Source of the DNA: Nitrosomonadales bacterium
Lineage (GTDB): Bacteria; Pseudomonadota; Gammaproteobacteria; Burkholderiales; SG8-39
Assembly: GCA_005240145.1 (NCBI GenBank)
Contig: SBAS01000037.1
Location: 1-33,625 of the forward strand
Length of the DNA stretch: 33,625 nt
Reading direction: 5' to 3'
Position numbers and translations under genes: made by a program. Each line of letters begins with the position of its first letter. Within the stretch, counting starts at the first letter, position 1. The notes below the pieces were generated by a model. The model made no database searches and was not told where the DNA came from. It worked only from the letters and a program-made list of their open reading frames with translations. Shown here in pieces: positions 17,566 through 26,526 of this stretch.

Positions 17566-17635
17566 TGCGGCGGATTCTATTCTCTCTTGAGATTCACATC
17601 AGTGGTTGATAAAACGGCGGCTCTGGCCGAGAATC

Positions 17636-17711
17636 TGGCGCCCCAGACACGAATCGAACGTGCGACCTGCCCCTTAGGAGGGGGCTGCTCTATCCACTGA
17701 GCTACCGGGGC
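17636..17711 (-). tRNA. tRNA-Arg (anticodon CCU)
   Basis: The 76-base gene folds into the full cloverleaf. The acceptor pairs GCCCCGG with CTGGGGC (one G-T). The D arm is GCTC...GAGC. The anticodon stem is GCCCC/GGGGC around loop CTCCTAA, with anticodon CCT. The T arm is GCACG-TTCGATT-CGTGT. The discriminator is G and CCA is encoded. It decodes AGG, a rare codon in GC-rich genomes. No duplicated 3' end or integrase is visible nearby. Confidence 0.96.
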
Positions 17712-17721
17712 GCGAGAGGGG

Positions 17722-17727
17722 ATTTTA
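17722..17727 (-). promoter_or_regulatory. Candidate -10 box for tRNA-Arg
   Basis: TAAAAT on the minus strand lies 10 bases upstream of the tRNA 5' end. No strong -35 hexamer is visible at the right spacing. It also sits 6 bases before the start of the divergent methyltransferase gene. Confidence 0.4.
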
Positions 17728-17732
17728 CCCGC

Positions 17733-18590
17733 ATGAGGAAGTTCCTAATTTCGATTCTGTCCTGCGCGGCTGCGCTGGTGAGCGCGCCATCGTGGGCCTG
17801 GGACGACGGGATGACGCCTTTTGTGGTTTCGCCTGACGCAGTGGTCGAGCGCATGCTTTACCTCGCCCAGCCCAAAGCAGGCGAGCGGCTGGTGGATCTG
17901 GGCTCGGGCGACGGGCGCATCGTGATCGAGGCGGCGAAACGCTTCGGCGCCAGGGGCCTCGGCGTGGACATCGATCCGCGGCTGGTAAATCTCGCTCGCG
18001 ATAGAGCAAAACAGGCCGGCGTCGAGTCGCTCACGAGTTTCGAAGTCCAGGACCTGTTCGAAACCGACCTGCGCGGTGTCGGCGTGGTGACGATGTACCT
18101 GCTGCCCGAAGTGAACCTGAAGCTGGTGCCGCGCCTGCTCGCGCAGCTCAAGCCCGGCGCGCGCATCGTGTCGCACGACTACGACCTCGGCGCCTGGCCG
18201 TTCGATGAAATGATCGAGCTCGCGCTGGCCGAGAAAATGGTCGGCTCGAATGGCCGCTCGCGGGTGTTCCTCTGGCTGGTGCCGGCAGATGCTCGCGGGC
18301 GCTGGGTCGCCGAGGTTCCGGAACTGGGCGGCCGCTGGCATTTCGACGTCGCGCAGGAATACCAAATTCTTGATGTGCAGGTGCGGGCGGGCGGGTCGAA
18401 CATGGTGGTGCGCGGCGCGCGGCTGCGCGGCGAGGAGATCCGCCTCGTGGTCACCGGCTTGGTCGGCGGCAAGGGCTACAACACCCTGTTTGCAGGCAAG
18501 GTGACCGACGGCCGCATCCATGGCATTCTGCGCGTATCCGACGGCGAGAACTACAAACCCATTCCCTGGAAGGCGACACGACAACCATGA
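17733..18590 (+). CDS. Class I SAM-dependent methyltransferase with a signal peptide
   Basis: The protein has 285 residues. The first 22 residues (MRKFLISILSCAAALVSAPSWA) form a convincing Sec signal with an SWA cleavage site. The methyltransferase core follows: motif I VDLGSGDGRIVIEAA (about 54-68), the acidic motif II GVDIDP, and a later YLLPEVN. A second, mostly beta region of about 110 residues has no recognised motif. A secreted SAM enzyme is unexpected because SAM is cytoplasmic. Either the segment is not a real signal, or the enzyme acts differently. It overlaps the permease gene by 4 bases (ATGA). Confidence 0.85.
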   Translation: MRKFLISILSCAAALVSAPSWAWDDGMTPFVVSPDAVVERMLYLAQPKAGERLVDLGSGDGRIVIEAAKRFGARGLGVDIDPRLVNLARDRAKQAGVESLTSFEVQDLFETDLRGVGVVTMYLLPEVNLKLVPRLLAQLKPGARIVSHDYDLGAWPFDEMIELALAEKMVGSNGRSRVFLWLVPADARGRWVAEVPELGGRWHFDVAQEYQILDVQVRAGGSNMVVRGARLRGEEIRLVVTGLVGGKGYNTLFAGKVTDGRIHGILRVSDGENYKPIPWKATRQP

Positions 18591-19918
18591 GCTCCGCACC
18601 CAAGCAACTGCTTTCGATCACAGACGGCATCTTCCTGACGGTAGGCATGGTGATCGGCGTCGGCATCTTCAAGGCGCCTTCGATCGTGGCCGGCAATACC
18701 GCAAGCGGCGTCGAGTTCCTCCTCGCCTGGCTGCTCGGCGGCGTGGTTTCGCTGTGCGGCGCGCTGGTCTACGCCGAACTTTCCTCGCGCCACCCCGCAA
18801 CCGGCGGCGAGTACACCTTCCTTGCGCAGGGCCTGGGCAACGGCGCCGCGTTCCTTTTCGCCTGGTCGCGCATGACGGTGATCCAGACCGGCGCCATCGC
18901 CGCGGTGGCTTTCGTCTTCGGCGAATACGCGAGCGAAATCGTCCGCCTCGGCGAGCACAGCGTGGCGATTTACGCTGCGCTGTCGATCATGGCGGTCACG
19001 CTGCTCAATCTGGCTGGCACACTGCAATCGAAGACGCTGCAGAAAGTGATGGAGATCGCATTGATCGCGGGTCTGTTGCTTCTCGCGGTCGCCGGGATGG
19101 TAGTTACAAGCACGCCAAAGCCCGCGGCGACCGGTTCGGGCGGCGGTGGCGACATCCTTTTCGCCATGATGTTCGTCTTCTTCACCTTTGGCGGCTGGAA
19201 CGAAGCCGCCTACCTCGCCGGCGAAGTGCGCGAACCCCGGCGCAACATGCTCAGGATCCTGGTCGGCGGCATCGTCGCCGTGACGGTGCTCTACCTGCTG
19301 GTGAACATTGGCTACCTGGTCGCGCTGGGGCAGGGCGGCATCGCGGGTTCGAAAGCCGTCGGCGCCGACGTGATGCGGCTGGTCGCGGGCGACAAGGGCG
19401 CCGTGGTGCTCGCCTTCATCGTCTGCGTGTCGGCGCTGACCACCATCAATGCCGCGGTGTTCACCGGTGCGCGCACCAACTTCGCCCTGGGGCGCGATTT
19501 CCCGCTTTTCGCGCGGCTGGGCAACTGGCGCGAAAGCGGCAGCACGCCGGCCAATGCCCTCGTCCTGCAGGGCGCGATCAGCCTGGTACTGATCGTCGCG
19601 GCGGCGATGACGGCGAAGGACGGCTTCGACGCCATGGTCGCGTACACCGCGCCGGTGTTCTGGACTTTCTTCCTGCTGACCGGCGTGACGCTGTTCATTT
19701 TCCGTTTCAAGAGCAAAGCGGAAAGCGCATTCAGGGTTCCGCTCTATCCGGTGATTCCGCTGATTTTCTGCACCATGTGCGGCTTCATGCTGTGGAAAGC
19801 GCTCGCGTACATCTTCAATCCGCAATACGGACCCAAATTCGGCAACCTGGTGCTCGCCGGGCTGCTCGTAATGCTGGCCGGTATTCCCCTTTACTGGTTC
19901 GCGCGCAAAGGCAAGTGA
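18587..19918 (+). CDS. APC-superfamily amino acid permease
   Basis: The protein has 443 residues with about 12 membrane helices. The first helix has GMVIGVGIFKAPSIVA, the unwound substrate-binding GxG region of APC transporters. YAELSSRHPATGGEY is the conserved loop after helix 2. GGWNEAAYLAGEVREPRRNM is the helix 6 signature. It probably imports a neutral or small amino acid. It is translationally coupled to the preceding methyltransferase. Confidence 0.93.
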   Translation: MSSAPKQLLSITDGIFLTVGMVIGVGIFKAPSIVAGNTASGVEFLLAWLLGGVVSLCGALVYAELSSRHPATGGEYTFLAQGLGNGAAFLFAWSRMTVIQTGAIAAVAFVFGEYASEIVRLGEHSVAIYAALSIMAVTLLNLAGTLQSKTLQKVMEIALIAGLLLLAVAGMVVTSTPKPAATGSGGGGDILFAMMFVFFTFGGWNEAAYLAGEVREPRRNMLRILVGGIVAVTVLYLLVNIGYLVALGQGGIAGSKAVGADVMRLVAGDKGAVVLAFIVCVSALTTINAAVFTGARTNFALGRDFPLFARLGNWRESGSTPANALVLQGAISLVLIVAAAMTAKDGFDAMVAYTAPVFWTFFLLTGVTLFIFRFKSKAESAFRVPLYPVIPLIFCTMCGFMLWKALAYIFNPQYGPKFGNLVLAGLLVMLAGIPLYWFARKGK

Positions 19919-19931
19919 ACCGCCGTTCCAG

Positions 19932-20441
19932 GTGGCTGGAGAAGTTCTAGGCGGGCCTTCGGCCTGGGTGCAGCGCTGGGCACCGCTTGTCACGCAGGGC
20001 ACGGTTCTCGACCTGGCCTGCGGCGGCGGCCGCCACGCGAAGTACTTTCTCGGCCGCAACCTGGAGGTGGTGGCCGTGGACCGCGAGCCCCAGGTGATTC
20101 CCGGGGCGCGTTTCATTCAGGCTGACCTGGAAGCCGGCAGCCCTTGGCCCCTGGCGGGCGAGCAGTTCGAGGGCATCGTGGTGACGAACTATCTGTACCG
20201 GCCTTTGATGAAAATCCTGAGTGAAAGTCTTAAAGAAGGCGGTGTACTTATTTACGAAACCTTCATGCTGGGGAACGAACGCTTCGGCAAGCCGTCCAAC
20301 CCTGCGTTCCTGCTGCGACCGGGCGAATTGCTCGAAGCATTCCGGGAATTGAGCATCAGGGGCTTTGAAGAGGGTGAGGTAAGCGAGCCAAAACCCGCAA
20401 TGATTCAAAGACTTTGTGCCGTGCAGACGGGAAATGGATAA
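19932..20441 (+). CDS. Class I SAM-dependent methyltransferase (TehB-like)
   Basis: The protein has 169 residues, GTG start, 13 bases after the permease stop. The SAM site is VLDLACGGGRHAKYF, followed by VVAVDRE and FIQADLE, the order expected for motifs I-III. There is no signal peptide, in contrast to the methyltransferase upstream. The substrate is unknown. The GTG lacks a clear ribosome site, so the start is uncertain. Confidence 0.85.
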   Translation: MAGEVLGGPSAWVQRWAPLVTQGTVLDLACGGGRHAKYFLGRNLEVVAVDREPQVIPGARFIQADLEAGSPWPLAGEQFEGIVVTNYLYRPLMKILSESLKEGGVLIYETFMLGNERFGKPSNPAFLLRPGELLEAFRELSIRGFEEGEVSEPKPAMIQRLCAVQTGNG

Positions 20442-20469
20442 AATAGGCGGTTAACTGCAGTCGATGGAG
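20439..20469 (+). promoter_or_regulatory. Candidate dapA -10 box and ribosome site
   Basis: TAAAAT at 20439-20444 overlaps the stop of the preceding gene. The GGAG at 20466-20469 lies 8 bases before the dapA ATG. A weak TTGTGC -35 is at 20414-20419 with a 19-base spacer. Confidence 0.35.
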
Positions 20470-20477
20470 TAACGCAC

Positions 20478-21383
20478 ATGATTACAGGTAGCCTGGTCGC
20501 GATCGTCACCCCGATGCTGGAGGATGGGAAGCTCGACCTTGTCCGCTTCAGGGGCCTGATCGACTGGCACATCGCCGAAGGCACCGACGGCATCGTCGTC
20601 GTGGGCACCACGGGCGAGTCGCCGACAGTGGATTTCGACGAGCACAAGGAGTTGATCCGCGTCGCGGTCGAGCACGCCAAGGGGCGCATCCCGATCATCG
20701 CCGGGACCGGTGCCAATTCGACCGCCGAGGCGATCGAACTGTCCGAGTCGGCGAAGAAAAACGGCGCCACGGCGAGCCTGTCGGTGGTGCCCTACTACAA
20801 CAAGCCGACGCAGGAAGGGCTCTACCAGCATTTCCGCAGGATCGCGGAAACCGTCGACCTGCCGATGCTGCTCTATAACGTGCCGGTGCGCACCATCACC
20901 GACCTGCAGAACGACACGGTGCTACGCCTGGCGCAGGTGCCGGGCATCATCGGCATCAAGGACGCTACCGCGAACATGGAACGCGGCACCGACTTGATCA
21001 AGCGCGCGCCGCGCAATTTCGCGATTTATTCCGGCGAAGATGCAGGCGCTCTGGCGCTGATCCTGCTGGGCGGCCATGGCGTCATTTCGGTGACGGCCAA
21101 CGTGGCGCCGAGGACGATGCATGAAATGTGCGCCGCTGCGCTGGTCGGCGACCTCAAGAAGGCGCGCGAGCTCAACCAGCGGCTCCTCGGCCTGCATCAG
21201 AAGCTGTTCATCGAGACCAGCCCGGCGCCGGTGAAATGGGCGATGGCGCAGATGGGCCTCATCGAGCCCGGGCTGCGGCTGCCGCTGGTGCCGCTGTCCG
21301 AGCGCTGCTACGACGCGGTGCGCGACGCGATGGCCGAAGCCGGCGTCGCACTGCCGCTGCGCATGGTGGAGAAACGGGCTTGA
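20478..21383 (+). CDS. dapA: 4-hydroxy-tetrahydrodipicolinate synthase
   Basis: The protein has 301 residues. It condenses aspartate semialdehyde with pyruvate in lysine and peptidoglycan precursor synthesis. The Schiff-base lysine is K161 in [13 protein letters not shown]133 (LLYNVP) and the GTTGESPT loop at 43-50 complete the active site, with the same numbering as E. coli Dap[11 protein letters not shown] is also conserved. The gene is followed by bamC with a 4-base overlap, the usual arrangement in proteobacteria. Confidence 0.98.
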   Translation: MITGSLVAIVTPMLEDGKLDLVRFRGLIDWHIAEGTDGIVVVGTTGESPTVDFDEHKELIRVAVEHAKGRIPIIAGTGANSTAEAIELSESAKKNGATASLSVVPYYNKPTQEGLYQHFRRIAETVDLPMLLYNVPVRTITDLQNDTVLRLAQVPGIIGIKDATANMERGTDLIKRAPRNFAIYSGEDAGALALILLGGHGVISVTANVAPRTMHEMCAAALVGDLKKARELNQRLLGLHQKLFIETSPAPVKWAMAQMGLIEPGLRLPLVPLSERCYDAVRDAMAEAGVALPLRMVEKRA

Positions 21384-22543
21384 GCGAAACCCGCGCCGCA
21401 CTGGCGCGCGCCTCGCTCGCCGTTGCGGTGGCGCTTGCGCTTGGCGCCTGCACCACAACCAGCATCGGCCTGCTCGACGGCAACAAGATCGACTACAAGT
21501 CGGCCGGGCAGCTGCCCACGCTGGAGATTCCGCCCGATCTCACCACGCCGGCGCGCGATAACCGCTACGTGGTGCCGGACACCGGCAAGAGTTCGGCGAC
21601 GCTGTCGGGTTACCAGGCAGACCGCGCGCAGCAGGCCAAGACCGGCAACCTCAACAACAGCGTGCTGCCCTCGGTCGAGCGCATGCGCGTCGAGCGCGCC
21701 GGCAGCCAGCGCTGGTTGGTGGTGGCGGAGCCGCCCGAGAAGCTCTGGCCGCTGGTGCGCGATTTCTGGCAGGAGAACGGCTTCCTCATCGCGCTCAACA
21801 TCCCCGAAGCGGGGGTGATGGAGACCGACTGGGCGGAGAACCGCGCCAAGATCCCGCAGGACTTCGTCCGCAGCATGCTCGGCAAGCTGATCGACCAGAT
21901 CTACTCGACCGCGGAGCGCGACAAGTTCCGCACGCGCCTGGAGCGCAACGACGAGGGCGGCAGCGAGATCTACGTCAGCCACCGCGGCATGGTCGAAGTC
22001 GCCACCGCGGACAGGGAGCGCATGCGCACCATGTGGACGCCGCGCGCGCCGGATGCGGACCTCGAGGCCGAATTCCTTCGCCGCCTCATGGTTCGGCTGG
22101 GCTCGCAGGAGGAGAGGGCCAAGCAGGTCGTCGCCACCACTGCGTCGGCGCCCGCGCGTGCCGCGGTGCAGGCGGGCATCGGCGGCTTCGAGACGCTGGA
22201 AGTGTTCGAACCGTTCGATCGCGCCTGGCGCCGCATCGGCCTCGCGCTCGACCGCGTCGGCTTCACGGTCGAGGACCGCGACCGCCAGAAAGGCCAGTAT
22301 TTCGTGCGCTACGCCGACACCGACGCCATGGACATGGCGAAGAAGGACGACAGCAAAGGCATTCTCTCCAAGCTGCAGTTCTGGAAGTCGAACGATCCCG
22401 CGGTCAAGGCGGAGCAGTACCGGGTGCACGTGCGCCAGTTCGCGGGCAAGTGCGTGGTGCAGATCCTGAGCAAGGAAGGCACCCAGGCCAATACCCAGAC
22501 GACAAAGCGCATCGTCGCACTGTTACACGAGCAACTTCGGTGA
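21380..22543 (+). CDS. bamC: Outer membrane assembly lipoprotein BamC
   Basis: The protein has 387 residues from a TTG that overlaps the dapA stop (TTGA). The frame is open further upstream, inside dapA, but that part is shadow. The lipoprotein signal ends LALGAC, so the Cys is lipidated. The long unstructured N-terminal segment contains [16 protein letters not shown], the BamC/BamD-binding region. Two helix-grip domains follow (one beginning [19 protein letters not shown], another near [19 protein letters not shown]). It belongs to the BAM complex that inserts barrels into the outer membrane, including any Slam-type protein. TTG is an uncommon start, which explains why a longer frame is easily called. 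Confidence 0.93.
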   Translation: MSETRAALARASLAVAVALALGACTTTSIGLLDGNKIDYKSAGQLPTLEIPPDLTTPARDNRYVVPDTGKSSATLSGYQADRAQQAKTGNLNNSVLPSVERMRVERAGSQRWLVVAEPPEKLWPLVRDFWQENGFLIALNIPEAGVMETDWAENRAKIPQDFVRSMLGKLIDQIYSTAERDKFRTRLERNDEGGSEIYVSHRGMVEVATADRERMRTMWTPRAPDADLEAEFLRRLMVRLGSQEERAKQVVATTASAPARAAVQAGIGGFETLEVFEPFDRAWRRIGLALDRVGFTVEDRDRQKGQYFVRYADTDAMDMAKKDDSKGILSKLQFWKSNDPAVKAEQYRVHVRQFAGKCVVQILSKEGTQANTQTTKRIVALLHEQLR

Positions 22544-22567
22544 AGTTGCGTCGCACGAACAGCTGAG

Positions 22568-23347
22568 GTGACCCTCCGCTTTGCTGCCCTCGGCAGCGGT
22601 TCCAAGGGCAACTGTCTCGTTGCTGAGGTCGGCAGAACGCGCGTATTGCTCGACTGCGGCCTTTCGCCGCGCGAAACGGAGAAGCGCCTTGCCCGCCTCG
22701 GCCTGGCGCCCGCGGACGTGAGCGGCATCCTGGTCACCCACGAGCACGACGATCACGCCGGCCAGGCCTATCCCTTCGCCTCGCAGCACGCCATTCCGGT
22801 CTGGCTCACCCACGGCACGCAGGTTGCGCTCGCCGAATCGGGCAAGGTGCCCGGCGATGTGCAGACACGGACCATCCAGGGGCGAGATGCATTCGCCATC
22901 GGCGAGCTGCAGGTCCAGCCCTATACGGTGCCGCACGACGCGCGCGAGCCGGTGCAGTTCGTCCTCTCCGACGGCGCGTTCCGTCTCGGTGTGCTCACCG
23001 ACATCGGCGCTTCCACCCCCCACGTCGAAGCCACGCTCTCGGGCTGCGACGCCCTGGTGCTGGAGTGCAACCATGACTACGACATGCTATGGGCCGGCGA
23101 CTACCCGAAGTGGCTGAAGGAACGCATCTCCGGGCCGTTCGGCCACCTGTCGAACGCAGCCGCGGAAAAACTGCTCGCGGCGCTCGACCGTTCGCGCCTG
23201 AAGCACGTGTTCGCGGCGCATCTGTCACATCAGAACAACCGGCCGGAACTGGCGCGCGAGGCGCTGGCGCGGGCGATGGGCTGTGCGCCGGACTGGATCG
23301 GCCTGTCCACCCAGGAAGACGGCTTCGCCTGGCGGGAGTTGCGCTAG
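22568..23347 (+). CDS. MBL-fold metallo-hydrolase, YycJ/WalJ type
   Basis: The protein has 259 residues, GTG start. The metal site HEHDDH is at 58-63 (H58, H60, D62, H63). The start LRFAALGSGSKGNC is the YycJ-like signature. VLECNHDYDML and AAHLSHQNN provide further metal ligands. Members are putative nucleic-acid-related exonucleases. The order dapA-bamC-this gene is common in betaproteobacteria. It ends directly against the convergent DUF7931-like gene. Confidence 0.92.
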   Translation: MTLRFAALGSGSKGNCLVAEVGRTRVLLDCGLSPRETEKRLARLGLAPADVSGILVTHEHDDHAGQAYPFASQHAIPVWLTHGTQVALAESGKVPGDVQTRTIQGRDAFAIGELQVQPYTVPHDAREPVQFVLSDGAFRLGVLTDIGASTPHVEATLSGCDALVLECNHDYDMLWAGDYPKWLKERISGPFGHLSNAAAEKLLAALDRSRLKHVFAAHLSHQNNRPELAREALARAMGCAPDWIGLSTQEDGFAWRELR

Positions 23348-23845
23348 TTAGAGTCCGACCGTGGTGCTTGCCACGCCAGGATAGGAAGCCGTCCAGATTT
23401 CCTGGAAGCGCGAGCGCATCCCCAGCGCCTCGGTTTCGTCGTGCAGCCCCATTGCGCCGCGGAAAGACTCGGCCACGGGCCGGCGCAGATAGTGCTGCGC
23501 ATCGAGCACCAGGAACGCGTCCTGCAGGTTGCGGATTTCCTCGTGCGTGCGGTTGATCTGAATGGCGTGCGTGAAGAGCTTCAGCAGTCCCAACATGCGC
23601 GGGCACATCCGCGTCAGGTACTCGGTGTCCTGCAGCACGATGTAGATCCTGCGCGTCCGGCTGCCGCGCAGGAAATGCTCGAATTGCGCGATCCGCGCGG
23701 GTGAATTGGGCCGCAGCGCCTTGAGGTCGGAATCGAACAGGCGCATTTCCCGCCCGGGCTGCTCGAGGAAGCGGTCGAGCGCGGCATTGAACTCGCTCTC
23801 GTTCTCGAAACGCTGGTACTCGGTTTTCGCTTTCTGTTCGCTCAC
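23348..23845 (-). CDS. DUF7931-like protein, function unknown
   Basis: The protein has 165 residues from the GTG at 23845, which overlaps the upstream stop in a GTGA. An in-frame ATG at 23884 would add 13 residues but lies inside the upstream gene. Motif-like parts are RIAQFEHFLRGSRTRRIYIVLQD and INRTHEEIRNLQDAFLVLD, and the fold could be a degenerate phospholipase-D-like one. The family is usually beside a RoxA-type oxygenase in this lineage, but its role is not known. There is no signal peptide. Confidence 0.75.
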   Translation of the reverse strand: MSEQKAKTEYQRFENESEFNAALDRFLEQPGREMRLFDSDLKALRPNSPARIAQFEHFLRGSRTRRIYIVLQDTEYLTRMCPRMLGLLKLFTHAIQINRTHEEIRNLQDAFLVLDAQHYLRRPVAESFRGAMGLHDETEALGMRSRFQEIWTASYPGVASTTVGL

Positions 23846-24957
23846 GGCTTCGCTTCCAGCAGCAGGAACCCTGCCTGATGCCATTGCCAGATTAAGCGCT
23901 CGAGTCCCGCGCCGGCAAGCCTCCGTCCCGACGCCTGCCGGCGGTCGGCCAGCGCTGTGAGCGCCCGGCGCCGGGCGGGGCGCTGTGGCGGCAGAACTTC
24001 ACCGTTGATGAAGATGCGCCCGGCGAGGTGGTGCATCTGCGTTTTGGCATGCAACTTTATTAATTTATTTTTTATAGAATGAAAGGCAATCCGCTTGCGC
24101 GGTGAAAAAACGACATGCGGCTTGGGCGTGCTGAGGTAGCGGCCAAGAAATTCCGCTACGTCGCCCCGGCCCCAGCGGATGCGTGCGAGCTCGCGCTCGG
24201 CAAAGTCGAGCATGTCGCGGCCGATCTGCGCCGGCCGTGCCGCGGGGCGCAGGCCCGGATCCCGGTACCCGGCGTCGGGCAGGCCGCGCTCGTGCAAGTG
24301 GTCGAGAAAGGCGGCGGCGAGCTCGCCGCCACGCGGTGCGCGAAAACCCACCGAGCAGGTGAAGCAGGCGTCGAGCGCGACGCCGTCGTGGCCCCAGCCC
24401 GGCGGCAGGTAGAGCATGTCGCCCGCTTCGAGCAGCACTTCGGTGTCGGCACGGAAACCGGCGATCAGCTTGAGCGGCGCCCCCGGTACCAGTTTGAAGC
24501 TGCTCGGCTTGGCGAGGCGCCAGAGCCTGCGGCCTTCTCCCTGGACGAGAAACACATCGTAGGAATCGAAGTGCGGCCCGACGCCGCCGCCGGGCGCGGC
24601 ATAGCTCACCATCACGTCGTCGAGGCGCGCCTGCGGCACGAACGCGAACCGGCGCAGCAGCCGCTCGGCCCCGGCGTTGTGGTGATTGACGCCGTTGACG
24701 AGCAGCGTCCAGTCCTTCGTGCCTGCACGCGTTAGCTGCTCACGCGCCAGCGGGCCGTGCGTCACGTGCCAGCGCCGGTGAACTTTCTGTACCAGTCTGG
24801 ATTCCACATCGCCGCGCGCGGCAAGCGCAAACAGGGCGCTCTTTGCGATCGCGCCCTTGAATCCGGGCAGCGCACCGCTCACAAGGAGCGGCCGCTTTTG
24901 CCAATGGCGGCGCAAGAAAACCCGCGCTGACATGCCCCCCGGCAACGCTTTCACCAT
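23842..24957 (-). CDS. Cupin (JmjC-type) 2-oxoglutarate oxygenase, ribosomal protein uL16 3-hydroxylase-like
   Basis: The protein has 371 residues. The YcfD/RoxA family hydroxylates an arginine of ribosomal protein uL16. Iron ligands are H129 and D131 (GPHFD) and H190 (PPGWGHDG). FLRRHWQKRPLLV near residue 15-26 is a family hallmark. A stretch at about 24050-24085 encoding NKLIKL is strikingly AT-rich against its GC-rich surroundings. A TATAAT lies only 7 bases before the ATG. It shares a GTGA overlap with the downstream gene. Confidence 0.9.
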   Translation of the reverse strand: MVKALPGGMSARVFLRRHWQKRPLLVSGALPGFKGAIAKSALFALAARGDVESRLVQKVHRRWHVTHGPLAREQLTRAGTKDWTLLVNGVNHHNAGAERLLRRFAFVPQARLDDVMVSYAAPGGGVGPHFDSYDVFLVQGEGRRLWRLAKPSSFKLVPGAPLKLIAGFRADTEVLLEAGDMLYLPPGWGHDGVALDACFTCSVGFRAPRGGELAAAFLDHLHERGLPDAGYRDPGLRPAARPAQIGRDMLDFAERELARIRWGRGDVAEFLGRYLSTPKPHVVFSPRKRIAFHSIKNKLIKLHAKTQMHHLAGRIFINGEVLPPQRPARRRALTALADRRQASGRRLAGAGLERLIWQWHQAGFLLLEAKP

Positions 24958-24963
24958 GCCGCG

Positions 24964-24969
24964 ATTATA
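24964..24969 (-). promoter_or_regulatory. Candidate -10 (TATAAT) for the RoxA-like gene
   Basis: TATAAT on the minus strand lies 6 bases before the ATG at 24957, which would make the transcript leaderless or nearly so. The -35 region has no clear TTGACA. Confidence 0.4.
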
Positions 24970-25023
24970 TCGGCGCGTTTTCGCCTATCATTGGCATAGA
25001 GGGCGCATCGAGGGGGAACGGCA

Positions 25024-26511
25024 ATGGTGATGGATGTCCTGTCGTACGGCATCGGCACGCTGGTCGGCTTCGCGGCGATCATCGCGCTGGTTTTCGTTTT
25101 CATTTCGGACATCACGCAGAAGAAGCACGGCGTGCTGCGCAACTACCCGGTCGTCGGCCGGCTGCGCTATTTCTTCGAGGAACTGGGCGAATACTTCCGC
25201 CAGTACTTCTTCGCCGGCGACCGCGACGAGATGCCCTTCAACCGCTCTACACGCGGCTGGGTGTACCGCCTGGCGAAGAACGAGGGCGGCGTCATTGGCT
25301 TTGGCTCGACCTACAACCTGCACCAGTCGGGCGCGCTGATCTTCGTCAACCATCCGTTCCCGGTGCTGGAGGAAGAACGCCTGCCGACACCCTCTCTCAC
25401 GCTGGGCGAGGGCTATGCGAAGACGCCGTTCGAAGCGCGCTCCATCGTCAACATCAGCGGCATGAGCTTCGGCGCCATCTCGTCGCCCGCGGTGCGAGCG
25501 CTTTCGCGCGGCGCCGCCGTGGCTGGCTGCTGGATGGATACCGGCGAAGGCGGACTGTCCCCCTACCACCTGGAAGGCGGTGGCGACATCATCATGCAGA
25601 TCGGCACGGCCAAGTACGGCATGCGCAATGCGCAGGGCAACCTCAACCCGGACCGCCTGATCGAACTCTCCAAGGTGGTGAAGGCGTTCGAGATCAAGCT
25701 CTCGCAAGGCGCCAAGCCCGGCAAGGGCGGCGTGCTGCCGGCGAAGAAAGTCACCGCCGAGATCGCGCAGATCCGCGGCATCCCGGAAGGGCGCGATTCG
25801 ATCAGCCCGAACCGGCACCGCGACATTTCCAACATGAACGACCTGCTGGACAAGATCGCGTACATCCGCGACCTGACCGGGCGGCCCGTAGGGGTCAAGA
25901 CCGCGATCGGCGGGTGGCGCTTCATGAACGAACTGGCCGAGGCGGTGCAACGCCGAGGCCTGGAGTTCGCGCCGGATTTCCTCGCCATCGACGGCGGCGA
26001 AGGCGGTTCGGGCGCCGCGCCCCAGGCGCTGGCCGACCATATGGGCCTGTCGATCGACGAAGCGCTGCCGCGGGTGGTGGATTCGCTCATCGAATCGGGC
26101 CTGCGCCAGCGCATTCGGGTCATCGCCGCGGGCAAGATCGTCACTTCCGCCCGCGCCGCCTGGGCGCTCGCTGCCGGCGCCGACTTCATCAACACCGCGC
26201 GCGGCTTCATGTTCTCGCTCGGCTGCATCCAGGCGCTGCGCTGCCACCAGAACACCTGCCCGACCGGCGTCACCACGCACAACAAGCGCCTGCAGCGCGC
26301 CCTGGTGGTCGAGGAGAAATACCTGCGCGTCGCCAACTACTGCAACGGCATCAACCGCGAGATCGACATGATCGCCCACTCCTGCGGCGTGCGGCATGCG
26401 CGCGAGCTCAGGCGCGAGCACGTGCGCATCGTGCAGGCCAACCAGCAGTCGATCGCCTTCAACATGCTCTATCCGTACCCCGAGCTCAAGGCGAAGATCC
26501 GCGCGGCCTGA
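25024..26511 (+). CDS. FMN-binding glutamate-synthase-family protein, membrane-anchored
   Basis: The protein has 495 residues. A membrane helix at about 5-27 (LSYGIGTLVGFAAIIALVFVF) is followed by the glutamate synthase central/FMN domain: ISGMSFGAISSPAVRALSRGA, GEGGLSPYH, and KPGKGGVLP. The Fe-S cluster motif is CIQALRCHQNTCP (C-x5-C-x4-C), as in GltB. The amidotransferase domain of GltB is absent, so it takes ammonia from elsewhere or has another reaction. This archaeal/bacterial short type is known but poorly characterised. A good GAGGGGG ribosome site is present. Confidence 0.92.
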   Translation: MVMDVLSYGIGTLVGFAAIIALVFVFISDITQKKHGVLRNYPVVGRLRYFFEELGEYFRQYFFAGDRDEMPFNRSTRGWVYRLAKNEGGVIGFGSTYNLHQSGALIFVNHPFPVLEEERLPTPSLTLGEGYAKTPFEARSIVNISGMSFGAISSPAVRALSRGAAVAGCWMDTGEGGLSPYHLEGGGDIIMQIGTAKYGMRNAQGNLNPDRLIELSKVVKAFEIKLSQGAKPGKGGVLPAKKVTAEIAQIRGIPEGRDSISPNRHRDISNMNDLLDKIAYIRDLTGRPVGVKTAIGGWRFMNELAEAVQRRGLEFAPDFLAIDGGEGGSGAAPQALADHMGLSIDEALPRVVDSLIESGLRQRIRVIAAGKIVTSARAAWALAAGADFINTARGFMFSLGCIQALRCHQNTCPTGVTTHNKRLQRALVVEEKYLRVANYCNGINREIDMIAHSCGVRHARELRREHVRIVQANQQSIAFNMLYPYPELKAKIRAA

Positions 26512-26526
26512 AGCTGCCCGCGAGCG

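Noticed and set aside
17590-17635. Possible terminator after tRNA-Arg (CGGC-CAGA-GCCG then CCG and TTTT)
   Set aside because: The stem is only four base pairs and separated from the T run by three bases. Too weak to annotate.
17636-17711. tRNA-Arg as an integration site of a mobile element
   Set aside because: No integrase gene, no repeated tRNA 3' end and no composition change were seen on either side.
18551-20116. 521-codon minus-strand open frame
   Set aside because: It is antisense to the permease and methyltransferase. Its His/Glu/Arg-rich translation has no membrane or enzyme motif.
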